This document shows, one piece after another, positions 37,405 to 49,622 of a stretch of 64,000 bases of DNA. Numbering within the stretch: position 1 is the stretch's first letter; every line of letters begins with the position of its first letter. Origin of the DNA: Thuidium tamariscinum (taxonomy: Eukaryota > Streptophyta > Bryopsida > Hypnales > Thuidiaceae); contig OX344749.2 of the NCBI GenBank assembly GCA_947034885.2, positions 18,243,501-18,307,500 on the forward strand, given 5' to 3'. The position numbers and the translations under genes were made by a program. Under the pieces are notes generated by a model. It did no database searches. It had not been told where the DNA came from and saw nothing but the letters and a program-made list of their open reading frames with translations.

Positions 37405-38122
37405 TTGCAAGAAACACTTACCGGTTTTGGCTCAAAATGGCTCAAAATTAGTGAGTCCTGTGAGTCCTATGACCCTTTGAAATAAATTTTTTTTAAATTG
37501 AAAAAAATACGAATAATTTGAAGAACAATGAGAATATTATGTCTCTTGAAATTTAGACCTAAGAAAAAATTTCTCTAAATGTTATAGACAATGGAAAATA
37601 CAATGAAAATAGCTCTTTTTTCACTAATTTAGTAAAAATAGTAAAAAAATTCAAAAAATGAAAATAAAAAAACCCTTTTTTTCTCCAAGTAAAGTTCTTT
37701 CTTTTCCAACAAATTTCATCTTTGGAAAAAATAAATTATATTCTCTACACTTGTGCAAAATCAGCCACTTTGACGACATGTGGAGGTTGAATAGTATAGT
37801 ATTCTCAAAAAATCTCTTTGTGGTCTTGTGTAACTTTAGGTGAGGTCCTTGCATGACAATTTTCAGCTCAAAATTTGCATTTTTGGGTCAAAAATAGGAC
37901 TAAAACCCCCCAAAATGGCCAAAGTAGACACCCAATCGGGGGCAGTTTAAAAATAGTAAAATAATTTTGAAAAAACTGAAAAAATTACACAAGATGTAAA
38001 ACTTTTGTAGGCACCTTCATTCCAAGTTTCAAGTCAAATGAACAAAAGATGAAAAAGTTATGAGCAAAAAACTACCTAATAAAGGTCAAGGGGACAAAAA
38101 AAAGGACAAGTGTTTCTTGCAA
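37405..38122. mobile_element. AT-rich inserted element with TTGCAAGAAACACTT ends
   Basis: 718 bp bounded by TTGCAAGAAACACTT on the left and AAGTGTTTCTTGCAA on the right, a perfect 15-bp inverted repeat. It is clearly more AT-rich, with long A and T runs, than the sequence on either side, so it looks like a later insertion into the CACTA block. I see no target duplication and no convincing open frame. The superfamily is not assigned. Confidence 0.7.
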
Positions 38123-38974
38123 TCACCTTACAATGCAACGCCTTCTATGGCTGTCCAAACATACAAGTACTACTTCCAATGACTGCACAGCACTCGAGGT
38201 ACAGCCCTTCCTGTACCTCTTACCAACATCTAAAGGTAACACTCAACATACATAAATTCTATAAGCTAACAGGAACGACAAAAACAAATTATAAGAATAA
38301 GAAAGTTTTTTAAACATGGAAGTCACACTGCCTCTCCGTTCCGTGACAAAGCCCACACTCATACTTCTTCAAAACATGTTTGTTCGCACTGCAGTTACAA
38401 ATGGACACCCACAACCAAAATCAACACCATCACCCCCCCCCAAGTCCTCAGCGCTGTGAACATCATCTTCATTGCAATGCACATTCGTATTTCTCCATCA
38501 CGAGTACACAAAAATCCTTTCATGGCAAACGAACTCACACGTGCAGTTCAGTTCGATAAACAAAAACACACTACAATACTGCATCCTGCTCTCTCTTACA
38601 GAATATACATTCTGCGACATTAATACAGGAAACTGGAATACACAATCACAAACTCCTACTCTACGACAACACTCCTCCTATTCCTGTTGAAGGCAAGAGC
38701 ACTCATTAGGCGTACTAATCACGGACAAAGGGATTATTGGAATCAACTTCAGTGAAAACTCGAAGACACGGCTGCTCCTGTACCGCTGTTCAACAGACGT
38801 CAACGCATGACACAGATTTCGTTACATGATTCTTACACTTATATTCCACCCCTTCGCCATGTCAACAAATAACTACGGTAAACGCTAAATCCACCTGCAT
38901 TCACGAGTTCATACTCTTTCTCAGTGTACTTCAAATTCGACATGACAAATCACTGTCCCCGGACGTCTGTACAC
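38123..38974. other. Intron or spacer in the CACTA block
   Basis: C-rich plus strand, no recognisable exon. Contains a C9 run near 38432-38440. Confidence 0.4.
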
Positions 38975-39493
38975 TTACACATCAGCGGACCTCAGTACAA
39001 CCGAGGATACTTTAGACGCTTGCCTCACCGTGGCCGCCAAACTCGGTAACCGATCTCGTTTGCTGTCTTTGCGATTCACTGTGGTGGATAAGGAATCATT
39101 CTTCCTGCGATCGTCCTCGAATTCTGACTCGCTCTCCGCCGGCTCTTGGGTCAACGGCAGCATTACATCACTGATCATCTTCGTTATTTTGTGAAAAGGT
39201 GGGATTTCTATCACATGACAGATACACCACAGCACTGGCGTATTCGGCAAACCTTCAGCCTGGTCCAAATAACTGATCTCATTTGGAAAACGACTATTCC
39301 TGTCGTACATTACAGGGACATTTTTATAGAGAACTCGTAGCACTGCAATCATTTGCTGACCCTCCTTGCATATTTCATTGGCTGAATCCACGCACCGTGA
39401 TTTCCTATTCACACCAGCTGTTCCCTCTGCCACTACTTTCCCCACATAATTTGGGTGCAGAATCCATACGGGAGTTCGCGTCTTAATTGGATG
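38975..39493 (-). CDS. TNP1-type CACTA protein, C-terminal exon (Transposase_23-like)
   Basis: An exon with acceptor TATGTGCAG-CATCC at 39493. It encodes HPIKTRTPVWILHP, then GKVVAEGTAGVNRK, a GQQMIAVLRVLYKNVPV stretch, EISYLDQAEGL and a Trp-containing WCICHV. The V-A-x-GT start, the hydrophobic strand with VL..NV, the LDQA helix and the final Trp follow the pattern of the TNP1/En/Spm C-terminal domain (Transposase_23). A basic, Ser-rich tail follows and the frame stops at 38975, though a GTATCC donor just before the stop could mean one more exon. It is the downstream part of the gene whose earlier exons lie at 40762-39689, 41737-41583 and 43875-42670. In En/Spm the second protein binds the subterminal repeats. 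Confidence 0.65.
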   Translation of the reverse strand, partial: HPIKTRTPVWILHPNYVGKVVAEGTAGVNRKSRCVDSANEICKEGQQMIAVLRVLYKNVPVMYDRNSRFPNEISYLDQAEGLPNTPVLWCICHVIEIPPFHKITKMISDVMLPLTQEPAESESEFEDDRRKNDSLSTTVNRKDSKRDRLPSLAATVRQASKVSSVVLRSADV

Positions 39494-39688
39494 CTGCACA
39501 TACACAATTCACATTGCAGGTTTAAGGTCTTCACACTCATGTCCAACAGCGATGATAAACTCAAGCACATTCACATGTCCACACAATCGTACGCATCTAT
39601 GGACTATGTCCACTATAGAAGGATAGATTAATTTCCTCTTATGAAGAAAATGATATTCTTCCCACTGCCCTCTCTTCCCTCCGAAGTA

Positions 39689-40762
39689 TTAAACTCTTAC
39701 AGAATTTTTAGGCCGCTTGTACATCTGGAATCTCCTCAAAATTGACGGCTCGATGTCGATGCCTCTCTGCTTCTTCACTGTTGCTTTAGTGCTCCCTTTC
39801 TTTCCTTTGCCTTTCAACACTTTCTTCCCGTTGTTGTCGCCATACTCAGTGTCTAGTTTTCGCTTCACTACCTCCCGTGGCAGAACTGGTGGCTCCTCCT
39901 CTTCGCTTTCATCTTCCACGTCCTCATTACGATCGACCGGCTCTTCCTTCTCTCCTGCCACTCTGCCTTTCTTGACATCCGCATTATCTTGTCGATACGA
40001 AGGTGCTGGAGTCCTATAGGAAATACCTCTCATGTTTCCGTTTTCACCATGTCGCTGTGGCGCGTGATCCGTACCCATTAATGATTTCTGTGTCGACTCA
40101 CACAAGTACTTCACCTGTGCTTGTTTTTTCAAGGACTTCTCTTCTTCACTGATGGGTTCCTTTCCCTTCTCTTCATTCGCTGTCTTGCTGTCGTTCGACT
40201 CACGCACCGGTCTTTGTATCTCCTCCGTGTACACGCGTTTCACTGTACTGACGCCTTCGTCGGGTTTTTTTTTATTCGGCATTCGAACACCGGTAACCTT
40301 CGTATCGTATGATGAAGAACCGGATGATAAAGGCATGCTCTGTTGCCCTCCAATACCGACATCTCCTTCGGCATTACACTTCTGCTTGGTCGCTCGATTG
40401 ACATTTCCTTGCCCAACTATACGGCTCCCTATTTCTGCATTGGGCAACTCACTCCGGGAACTTCGGTTATCTCCGCTTTCAAACTGTGGACGCTGCAAAC
40501 TACACATAACCTCAGCTGGCGTACGAATGCCGACCCTGCTGCTCAAGACACTTGGACTCCCACTTGAATGGAGTCGTCCTTTGCCGTCCACTCCTTTCAA
40601 GTTTGATTTCTGGAATGAATAGCACCTCCCCGCTATTGACAATATTATGTTGTCCACTGCCTCATGTAGTTGATTACTTATATCTGCCATTGGATTCCTT
40701 GTCGTCGTTGGAGAAGGCGGCGTCTTCGTCAAAGGTGTACCGTTGTTGAAACCCAAAGAGTC
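39689..40762 (-). CDS. TNP1-type CACTA protein, charged middle exon
   Basis: A long exon with acceptor CACGGCAG-GACTCT at 40762 (phase 0). The in-frame run continues to 39689, but a GTAAGA donor inside the last codons (AAAAATTCT-GTAAGAG, about 39701) is the more likely end. The product is hydrophilic: DSLGFNNGTPLTKTPPSPTT at the start, a Lys/Glu-rich middle, an acidic run (EDVEDESEEEEPP) and a basic KKVLKGKGKKG stretch near the end, which could be a nuclear localisation signal. There is no globular domain that I recognise. Position between the Transposase_24-like and Transposase_23-like exons suggests a disordered linker of the same protein. Confidence 0.6.
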   Translation of the reverse strand, partial: DSLGFNNGTPLTKTPPSPTTTRNPMADISNQLHEAVDNIILSIAGRCYSFQKSNLKGVDGKGRLHSSGSPSVLSSRVGIRTPAEVMCSLQRPQFESGDNRSSRSELPNAEIGSRIVGQGNVNRATKQKCNAEGDVGIGGQQSMPLSSGSSSYDTKVTGVRMPNKKKPDEGVSTVKRVYTEEIQRPVRESNDSKTANEEKGKEPISEEEKSLKKQAQVKYLCESTQKSLMGTDHAPQRHGENGNMRGISYRTPAPSYRQDNADVKKGRVAGEKEEPVDRNEDVEDESEEEEPPVLPREVVKRKLDTEYGDNNGKKVLKGKGKKGSTKATVKKQRGIDIEPSILRRFQMYKRPKNSVRV

Positions 40763-41582
40763 CTGCCGTGCGGACATCAAAGACATTGTCATCAATTACC
40801 ATTACAGAACTTAACTTCGATCATGCATTCAACACCCACAACTCCTCTAAACCTTCATGGAATCATTCTACTGATATTAACTTCCGTTAGCCCATGATAG
40901 ATATTACCATATGCGAGGCACACGTTCGTTATTCAATTCTTGCACCACCTACCATCAATCCTTTAGCCGCACATAAAACAAAAATAACATCCCCAACTGA
41001 GAGTTGCTTGGCATAATACAGAACAACTTCGTTACTTATAACTCGGCGTTTGTTCACTGATGAATGCAAGTACATGTTTAGGGATGCGAAAATACCATTC
41101 ACATATTTCAGTCTTCTGCCTCTTTTTCGTAGTAAAGAAGGAAGTTGTCATTACGCTTCGTTCCTCACTTTCACATCAGACTTTCGAAAATTATGAGGAC
41201 TGCCGTTCACGACTTACAAAGAATTATGTTATGGACCCATCGATTTACAAACTCAGGTGTCCGACCTCACATCTACAAAACTGAAAATTAATTTTCCAGT
41301 CTCATTTTCTGCCGGGAATTTATTCATTCATTCATTTCATTAAAACTGTTGCTCCCTGAACGTCATCCACAAGTAAGCTTCTGAGTGTCCTCAGCCGTTC
41401 CATTATGAATGAGCATCACTGGTCAGAATACAGTAGGGGACTACTCTTTCACTTGTGACTGACATTTTCTCTTCCACTTAACATCGTCTGCTCTGATGAC
41501 TTGAGTATGCCATACATAAATATCTCCTGTGCATTGCTTAGAACTAGTCTGCACCACTGCGGTTTAGGGTCGTTGTACTCAC

Positions 41583-41737
41583 TGATTTCCCGGAGTCATC
41601 CTGCAGTGGCGTTTTCTGTTCAAACTCCGCATCAACGTCAGCTGCAGAAATGAAGTGCATGTCCGAAATTTGCTTCCCCTTTCCCTGCATTTCCTCGTTT
41701 TCAAGCAAACTGAACATATTAGTGGAGACAAAATATT
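41583..41737 (-). CDS. TNP1-type CACTA protein, small exon
   Basis: A 155-nt exon with acceptor TTTACATCAG before 41737 and donor AAATCA-GTGAGT after 41583. One frame reads YFVSTNMFSLLENEEMQGKG then KQISDMHFISAADVDAEFEQ and KTPLQDDSGKS. It ends in phase 0, exactly the phase at which the next exon (40762) begins. Its first two bases need an upstream exon ending in phase 1, whereas the Transposase_24 exon ends in phase 0, so either another small exon is missing from my model or the phase has decayed. Confidence 0.55.
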
Positions 41738-42669
41738 CTGATGTAAAAGGAATTCAACATCCTTGACGGACACTTATTCATTCTTTTAAGAACACAGCGG
41801 TTTTATTTCACAACTCCACCCCCTCTCCTATAAGAAATTCAGTGAACCTTTCAGTCGAACATTTTCCCAAATTTTTATGACGAAAACTGCAGTTCGATTT
41901 GCCAATATTGAACACTGTGCATGACGTCGGAACCATAATTAGCCAACATTAATTAACCTCGCACATTGCTCATAAGCCAATGTACTTCTGCAAGTTACTA
42001 CCAGCCTGGATTAACAGGCGGATATGGACATTACGATTTTCACGCATAACTCGTCATCGCTTCACGATCAAAACTAAGCGATTTTGGTTCCATCACATAC
42101 ACATGGAACATCTTCTTACACAAACTCTAAAAGCAAATCATAGTCATCTGTGTTTTCTTCTCTGCGCTTAAAAACACATTATCAGAAGATAACTGTTCTC
42201 AAAGCGCACAGAATATAGGGATTATTTTTTTCGTACATTCTGATAATTGCAGTGTTCATACAGGCTTCCCTTAGTTCGTTAAACTATGTTCCCCTCCGCT
42301 GTTTCTGAAAGCGTTAAATGCACAGTCCACTGAACTCCTCTCAAGGGATACAACCTCCCATCTTCAGTACCAAGTTCCGCAGACTTTTACCCCTGACCGC
42401 TCCTATCTAATGCCATCCAACATCTCAGAATTCTGTACTGCTTTAATGTAGATACTGTTCGGCACAATTCTCTTATCAATGGGAAGTCATCACATGCTCG
42501 GAAAAGGCGTGTTCTATATAATCACCGTCTACAATTCACATGCGACAATACGGCATGAAAGACAGAGAGGACATGAATTTCGGATGACATTATAAACATA
42601 GTACTACTGTACTGGTCAGTAAGCACTTCACTCTTTCATATGAACGATCTGTAAGGGGAAAAACTTTAC

Positions 42670-43875
42670 CGACATCTGTTTCTGTGCCGACGCGTTAATC
42701 CTGTTCTTCTGGCACTCCTTACTCCCTTCCTCGGACTTCCAATACTCTACCAATTTCAACCATGCCGCTTGTTTACAACCGTCAGGCTTCTTTTTGTCTC
42801 CATGCTTTAACCAAAATTGATGATACTCTAATCTACATCTCTTGAAGTAACTTTTCAAATACCTCTCCACCATTCCAACTGGTAATGGTTGAGGCAATAC
42901 AAACTGCCTCTTCACCTCATCCATAATTTCATTCATTGTTTGGTCTTCATAGACGTTTATATATGCGTCTTGGACAATTGACTGAGCGGCCAACTTCAGG
43001 GCATTAAGAAACTGAGACTTATAACGAACAATGTTTCCACATTTATCTTGGACTACGGTCACCTGCGGTACCCTGCCCTCTGAAATAGCCAATTTCACTT
43101 CCTTCAAATATGACTTTTCGTCCTCTCTCAGAGCTTTCCGTTGCTTCAAATAACCAGTACTCATTGACTTACTCGAGCGATGCAAGGCTCCTTGTACATC
43201 AAAAATGTAGTCTGAACGACGAATACCATTTCTCGGCAACGTACCTTCATTGGATGCTTCTATATTGTGCTCCACATCAACGCTGTCGCTCGGAAGTGGT
43301 CCTTGCTGTATTTCTGCTGAGGTCTGACGGGGTGAATGACATAACTGTGAAGGCGGAGACGGTCTTCCGCTTCCCAAGCTTCTTCTGTTGCTCGTCGTCA
43401 TCGACGGATAGCCATCCTTGAGGTGCACATCAAATCCAGTGCTCTGTTCACGGTGCTCTGTTTCCCTCACTCGTTTCCGAGGACACATCCACTGCCCTCC
43501 GCTGCTCACAGATGGCCTCGTTGATAGAGGACGTGGTTCATCTATTCGATGAAGTGGTGCAGTTACTGATGCCCTCTGCGGCAATTCATGGAAATCGACA
43601 TTACCGGTCTCCATGTTCTGCCATTCCATATTACGAGGAGGTAGTCTTCCCTGCCCCAAATGAGTATGAAGAACAGGGTCTGCTAATCCAACGTGAGGAA
43701 GACTCACGTATCCTACTGACATTCCACCGAATGGCGGTGTCTGGAAGGAGGGATAAAATCCACTTCCATACATTTGCATCATTGGGTGCATTCCTGGACC
43801 CATGCGTCCTCTGTAATTTCCCCAAGCATTCGGTTGAATACAAGGAATTTGCGACATAGGTGTACCCATGCTTTC
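42670..43875 (-). CDS. TNP1-type CACTA protein, Transposase_24-like exon
   Basis: A 402-codon exon with acceptor CATATGCAG-GAAAGC at 43875 and donor ATGTCG-GTAAAG at 42670, both phase 0. The N-terminal half is Met/Gly/Pro-rich (MGPGMHPMMQMYGSGF), then basic and Ser-rich. The C-terminal third (about residues 290-400) is the plant transposase helical domain: GNIVRYKSQFLNALKLAAQS, VKRQFVLPQPLPVGMVERYL, then WLKHGDKKKPDGCKQAAWLK, LVEYWKSEEG and KNRINASAQKQ. The LVxYWxSxEG...KNRxNxxxQK ending is characteristic of Transposase_24 proteins carried by CACTA elements. An upstream part of the same open frame (to 44040) would be intron or an alternative first exon. Confidence 0.72.
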
Positions 43876-45282
43876 CTGCATATGAAGGAACGCACAACGA
43901 TCCAGAAGAGAAATTACTATGACTCCAGAATAAAAATAGGCAACACCAACGCAAAACCAAGGACTCCCTCGTGGAGCATTTGATTCCTGCACCTCATTAT
44001 TACGAAACGATTCCCATGTCTTGCGCACATTCAAAACCACGTCATTCCTCCCCTACTTCACATCATACCCAGCACCTCGTTATTTCGTAGGTACTACGAC
44101 ACTTCTGACGTATTCTGTTTCCCACATTTTAAATTATCGAACAGCACTGCATTCAGAAGTTCGACTACGTACTCTATCATGGACCGGAATTATTAAAAAA
44201 ATGAATGCAGCCAAGGAAAATATGCACATGCCTTGTGGACTGACAGTTCGGATCACTGTTGCAAGAGAAGCGTATGAATCGTACTGATTACATCGTTCAA
44301 TACCACTGCAAATACATCATACACTTACTTCTAGGTATAAGTGGGCTTATGAAACTTTTTAATGAACACAAACACTTACCACATTCAACTAGTCCACCTT
44401 AAACCGTGCACTGACAGTGACCAAAATTTTAGGTTTTCCAGCTTCGACAGTGCTTGCAATGTTAAAAACAGTTTCCCAAATTCTTATTTTAATTACTCTT
44501 GTGGAAAAGACATTTAAAAGAAAACAATCAGACTCGGACTCACCGTGCATCCATACTGTACTTCTTCTCCCAGAAGTCACCAATGGAAATGCAAAAAAGG
44601 AAATCAGACATCAAATTATCTTTATACCCTTCTCTGGAATTGTTTAGTCCGCTAATTCTTCAACATTTACATGCGCTCACAGACGGCTTCGACTCTTCAC
44701 TCTAAAAGGAAGCGTGCGCTCGCAGTCATAGAACTCTTGTCGCACTCGATTCACGCTCACCTTAAACGACATCACTGCACGAAAACCACTGGGAAGAAAA
44801 GTTACAGGTCCTCAAACACGTTACCTGCGAATTATTTATTTGAGGTCGTCGCATGCCTCCGTAAGGTAAGTACTGCAGTCAAGAAATTCACAATGTATAA
44901 GTCGTGTTATTCGGATTCCTGTCAGCACAGAATGTTATCATGCACAGCTTTCTTTCATGCATAACTGTCTAACAACGTTCTCTACAATTTCTGAAAAGTA
45001 AGTCGTCACATACTGGTGTTTGATTGAAAGCCGCGGATTGTGAAGAGGCATACACGGCGCGGGCCTGCCAACATGTCCTCCTACACTGTAAATCCAGCAT
45101 TCTCATAATATCGTTGTGCATGTGAACTACTGAACTTCATAACTCAGCCAAATACTGTCGTCAGTAACTCACCTCCGGGTTACAAGAAAGCTGAGATCCA
45201 CTCAACTCTTCGGGGAGAAATTGCGTGTTCTTCACTATGTCTTCTTCACCAAGACTGACGGCGTCTCCATGGTTTTCCATAC
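43876..45282. other. Spacer or intron in the CACTA block
   Basis: No exon I can assign with confidence. A possible first exon of the TNP1-type protein (RKTWESFRNNEVQ) ends near 43989 before a further GT/AG-like junction, but this is weak. Confidence 0.35.
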
Positions 45283-45490
45283 CTGATCTTCAGAAACACT
45301 CTTCCGTGAAGCTGCAGTTTCAGTACACCGAATTTCCGATTCGATTTTGTGGACTACTACCTTGTTGATGACGTTTGAATTTCTCTGAGCACGAAACGCT
45401 GGAGAAGGAAAGACATGAAGGATGCTTGGGATGAGCACTTCACCTTCACGGCAGAAGACAAATCTCACGATAGCGTCACCCAACCGCATT
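45283..45490 (-). CDS. Unassigned minus-strand exon
   Basis: An open stretch bounded by a good acceptor (TATGATGGCAG at 45490) and donor (GATCAG-GTATGG at 45283). It encodes MRLGDAIVRFVFCREGEVLI, then PSILHVFPSPAFRAQRNSNV and a charged tail ending SVSEDQ. I do not recognise a family. It lies between the unassigned upstream exons and the Transposase_24 exon on the same strand, so it may belong to the CACTA gene or to a second gene of that element. Confidence 0.45.
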
Positions 45491-47767
45491 CTGCCATCAT
45501 AGAGGAAAACAAATTACCTTGTACAGGAAATCCATGAAATTTCCTTACCACTTCATTCCCGAAAGTAAATGTAATTGACACGACCCCCTCGCCGTATTTA
45601 ACTGACCTTCAGTTACCTGGAAGAAAAAATGGTTAAATTAAATAACTCCAAATAAACAGCATCTTATAATACTGCACAGAAATTGAATAGCCACTTTCTA
45701 TTCGAAGTGTGATACCTCAACTGGACTTCCAGACATCGTGCTATTCAAGGACGTCCACCATGAATCCATAGAGAAGAGCTTCTGGTTCTAAAAATAGAAC
45801 AATTAGTGCGCTCCAAACTCAAGATTTCGCTGCAAACCTTATGCTAGATCTGCAGGCCACATTGCGGCATGTGTCATCCAACAATTCCATTGGAAATGAC
45901 AGTTCTCTCGAGTAACTCTCGCATGCATATGTCCATCAGCAATGACCATATGCTTTTACTTTACTCCAATTACTAATTCTGCACTACTGTAATGTTCAGA
46001 CCGACTTCATTCTCTGACACTATCCACTAATTAGGACCCTATTTCTATTTTCACATACCATTCTCTGACGCCTGAATTTCAGAGGGATAAGCCCATACCA
46101 CTTTAAAACCACGACGAACTATATATTCTTTTTATAAATATAAGACGAATTGTAGTGAGGCACTCGTTTAATTCTCTTGACGGCCGAGTTGCCGGGAATA
46201 TCGCTTCTGCCTTTTCCCATATATCTGTGGTTTACTTCATTACCCACAGGGTAATGCACTTCGTGAATATGAGGTTGCAGAAAAGACGACGCCCCGTCCC
46301 TTACTGCCAATGAATGACCTTCACATGGCTTCCCAGAATTTCATTATCTCCAAAATGCATATCCACGATCGATTTCTCGGTGCTTTACTATGACAGCTGC
46401 TATGATGGCCGCCAGTGTAGGGATGGGGAAGCGATGCATCCCAAAAATAACTCACTGTCAGCAGAAAACCACACTCGTAATTCAAACCTCTGCATTTAGC
46501 TATGGGATGACGGCCGAAGAATTTGTCTGTAGTTCAATATATGCTACACAGTAGTATGTGAAGAACATTACTGATTCTTCACATCAATTACTCTGTCGCT
46601 TTTACTAACTCAAATGTGTCACAACATGTCGATAAATTAAGGTATGCTCGCAGAAGCACTCGTCGACACCAGGGTTTCAGTTTTCAATCCATTATTTTGA
46701 AGTCGAATAATGTTTTCCAAATACATTTTCTTGGCAACATTATAATGTACACTGCATTTACTATTTACCCGTTCATTGGTTTCACGTAATGGTTTCCATG
46801 GAAACCTACCATGAAAGCACCTATTCATTAATGAAATAAATATGCATACGCTCTCACCGCATTCAAAAAACCAATGCTGTCAACACGATTCTTTTTCAAA
46901 TACCATGAACAAGCGCACATCCATCTCCATATCTTCTCAGACAATGCTGCTTTCCTGGTAACGCTACTGATCGTTAACGAAGAACAACGGTGCTCGTGGA
47001 GGTTCGTCATCGCAGACTTGCATGGGTCATACTGAAGTTCCTTTACAAATACAAATTTGTAAAGGAACCGTCTCAACACATCATCCTAACGTACTTTTCC
47101 ATCACTGACGACCACAAACTCCACGTCTGAAAGTTTGATTCACACCCATGCAAACAACCTATTAAAACCTAAATGCGCGACTGGTGACCAAAACAATGTC
47201 AAAGTTCATTCACATCTGCATTGATACGTACCAGTTCGGTGCATTTTTGTCTTCGGATTCGGTTTGGAATGAAGCTCCACTTCAACTGCCATGAACAAAG
47301 ACTTCCTTGTATTCTCCGAGGACAGAAAATAAAGGTGCGCTGCATGACTTCGAATACACAATCTTCTACATTACTCTTCTGCTTGAATGAATGAACACTA
47401 GATTTTATTCAATAGTGATTGCCTCAGCAAGCACTGTGCTCTGCACACCTATCGGAACCCACAGGAAGCACATCACTGCGGACTCACTAAGACGTTCTCT
47501 TCGAAGTCATAGGATGAACATGGTCTTCAACATAGTTTCTTTTCCTATTTCCTAAGTACCTTGTTAGACAAAGTACGTTCATAACTGAAGTCAATTACTT
47601 CAGTGTAGGTCTACATTACAGTATAAAGGGAATATAAACGGAAACTTATCAATAGCATGACAGTAATAACAGTAACGTCAAATACACCTGCAACTACAAT
47701 TTTTGATACTGTACTGTACGGTACACAACTCCTCTACAGTTTTCATTTTCGGAGGAAGTTACCATAC
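45491..47767. other. Spacer or intron in the CACTA block
   Basis: About 2.3 kb with no exon I can support. A small inverted repeat, AAATTTGTAAAGGAAC near 47052-47067, pairs with GTTCCTTTACAAAT just before it (about 47036-47050). Confidence 0.35.
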
Positions 47768-48186
47768 CTTCTAAAAGGTATCATATGACATGCTCCAGGA
47801 ACCATGTCTTCAAGGACAAACTCCTTCCTCTTCAATTGGAAAACATATTCCTCATTCCTACGGCACTCATTCTTCATAATTACTGTCTGAGAATGCAGCG
47901 CGAGAAGACAATTTTTTTTGGGGGGGGGGGAAAGTGAGTGTCCTCCACTGACGCTCTTCTTTTTCCGTTTTCTGTCCGCCTCAACCAATGCCCCCGAAGA
48001 TTCCTTCAGGCGTTCAAATTTGGAGCTCAAGGAATTCAACCTCTCCCTTATTTCATCAAATATATCAGTGCCTTCAATCTTGATGCGCTGCGAATGTTTG
48101 TGAAGATTTTTAGTCCCATTGCCGTCATCCTGATAACTCACACCATTAACTACTACTCCTTTCATAACCTTTACACTAAATCCCAC
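47768..48186 (-). CDS. Unassigned coiled-coil-like exon with C11-A8 run
   Basis: An open frame ending at a good donor (TTTAGAAG-GTATGG at 47768). The true 5' edge is probably an acceptor within the frame (TTATCAG-GATGAC, about 48131). It encodes IFDEIRERLNSLSSKFERLK, a likely amphipathic helix, then a basic ADRKRKKKSVSGGH stretch, a short proline run, and KNECRRNEEYVFQLKRKEF. The proline codons include 11 consecutive C followed by 8 A on the sense strand (plus strand 47912-47930), a slippage-prone site. No family recognised. Confidence 0.45.
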
Positions 48187-48412
48187 AGCTTCCCTACTGC
48201 ATTCACTTTGTATTACATACTGACCTTCCTATTTAGTAATGATAGTATAGAATCAGCATGAACGGTAGGTATTGCTGTTGAGTTTCATAGCAAGACATCA
48301 GGCATGCACGACATCCACTCTGTCAAGTATATTACTACATCGGTTCAAAGAAACTCATGTCTGCAAACGATTTTGTCTTTCAGAAAAAATGGTTTCTGTA
48401 AAAGGTACTTGC

Positions 48413-48612
48413 CTCAAGAAGTTGTAGGAGCAAGCACCCTTTTTCCGACCTTGATAGCTTTTTCACATCATCAAATTCTTCCATGAGAGATCTGTATAGA
48501 ATTGGCAAATTCAGTGGACAAGGAGATAATGAACTAGTAGAATCGGATTCAGTTCTTTCATCAATAGCACCTTCCATAACACTCGCATTACGTGATACAA
48601 TAACGGCAGTTC
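48413..48612 (-). CDS. Unassigned exon, possible GC-AG donor
   Basis: Acceptor TCGTGACAG-GAACTG at 48612. The open frame reads GTAVIVSRNASVMEGAIDER, then an acidic/Ser stretch, then LYRSLMEEFDDVKKLSRSEK and GCLLLQLLE. The best donor is CTTGAG-GCAAGT at 48413, which would be a GC-AG intron, a known minor class. Its phase does not match the exon at 49025-49160 directly. The function is unknown. Confidence 0.4.
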
Positions 48613-49024
48613 CTGTCACGAGAAACAAAAAAATCGTGTCGAGAAACATGTGACTCCCTTTCCCGATGTTCCGAAGTCATGAATGCTGACTAAGGGAAGC
48701 AAGACTACAAGTGTAATTCAAAGATGTTACAGGACAGACCTACACTGATATTTTCAGACATTATCCCGTCATCCGCCGAACTTCATACGCTTTCAACATC
48801 AAATTAACTACAAATGCGCTGCTCTTGGTGAAAGTCAATTGCTTTCACCACTTCACGAGCATAACATTTTTGTCGTTCTACGAAAACAGTTAGACAACCG
48901 ACTGTGTCTGCGATTGCCGACACAGAAAACATTACTGACTATATATGGACCATCACCCGAACAAACACTATGCCATCGCTACGAATGGTGCATCTGTAAA
49001 CGGTTTAGGGTATGAGAACCTTAC

Positions 49025-49160
49025 CTGAGATTTCTCCACTCCTCACCATGGCACAACTCCGCGTATTCCTCCATCATGGCCCACACTTCTCGAACACTGT
49101 TATCAGAAATGGAACCCCACTCAACATTTTTCATATTATGTAGTTGACCGAACACACGAC
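49025..49160 (-). CDS. Unassigned exon with canonical splice sites
   Basis: A 136-nt segment with acceptor CTCATGGCAG before 49160 and donor CTCAG-GTAAGG after 49025. One frame is fully open and reads RVFGQLHNMKNVEWGSISDN then SVREVWAMMEEYAELCHGEE and WRNLR. Composition and splice signals support real coding. I do not recognise the family. It is collinear with the other minus-strand exons. Confidence 0.5.
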
Positions 49161-49622
49161 CTGCCATGAGAGATGAGTGAGAAAGGAACACAGTGTGCCG
49201 AAAATCAATTCATTTAGGACAACGACATCACACGGAGAGCGTGAAATTGTCAACAATTTCAGGGACTGCCGTTTCATGCCGAAGGACAATTTACATCTAC
49301 AAACCTTCTTGCTGCCTAAAACGTCTGACTCAATCTCTTATTGACTTCGCATTGTGAAATTCAGTGATCCAGAGTACTGCTCACCCATTTTGCTTGCCAA
49401 AAAACGTCCTTCCGATCTCCTGCACTGAGAATAACGTGCATAGCAATATAACTTGTACCCCTCCCAATAATCGCAGGAGCTGCTTCACACAGTGAAGGGA
49501 TACAAGTTGTGATTGCTCCACTTCCATTTCTTAGAAGAATGTCAAAAATGACGTATTCGAGCAAGCACTGCCTCTTGGAAATGAATGACATGAAATTGAA
49601 GAAGTGCATCTGAATCACCCAC

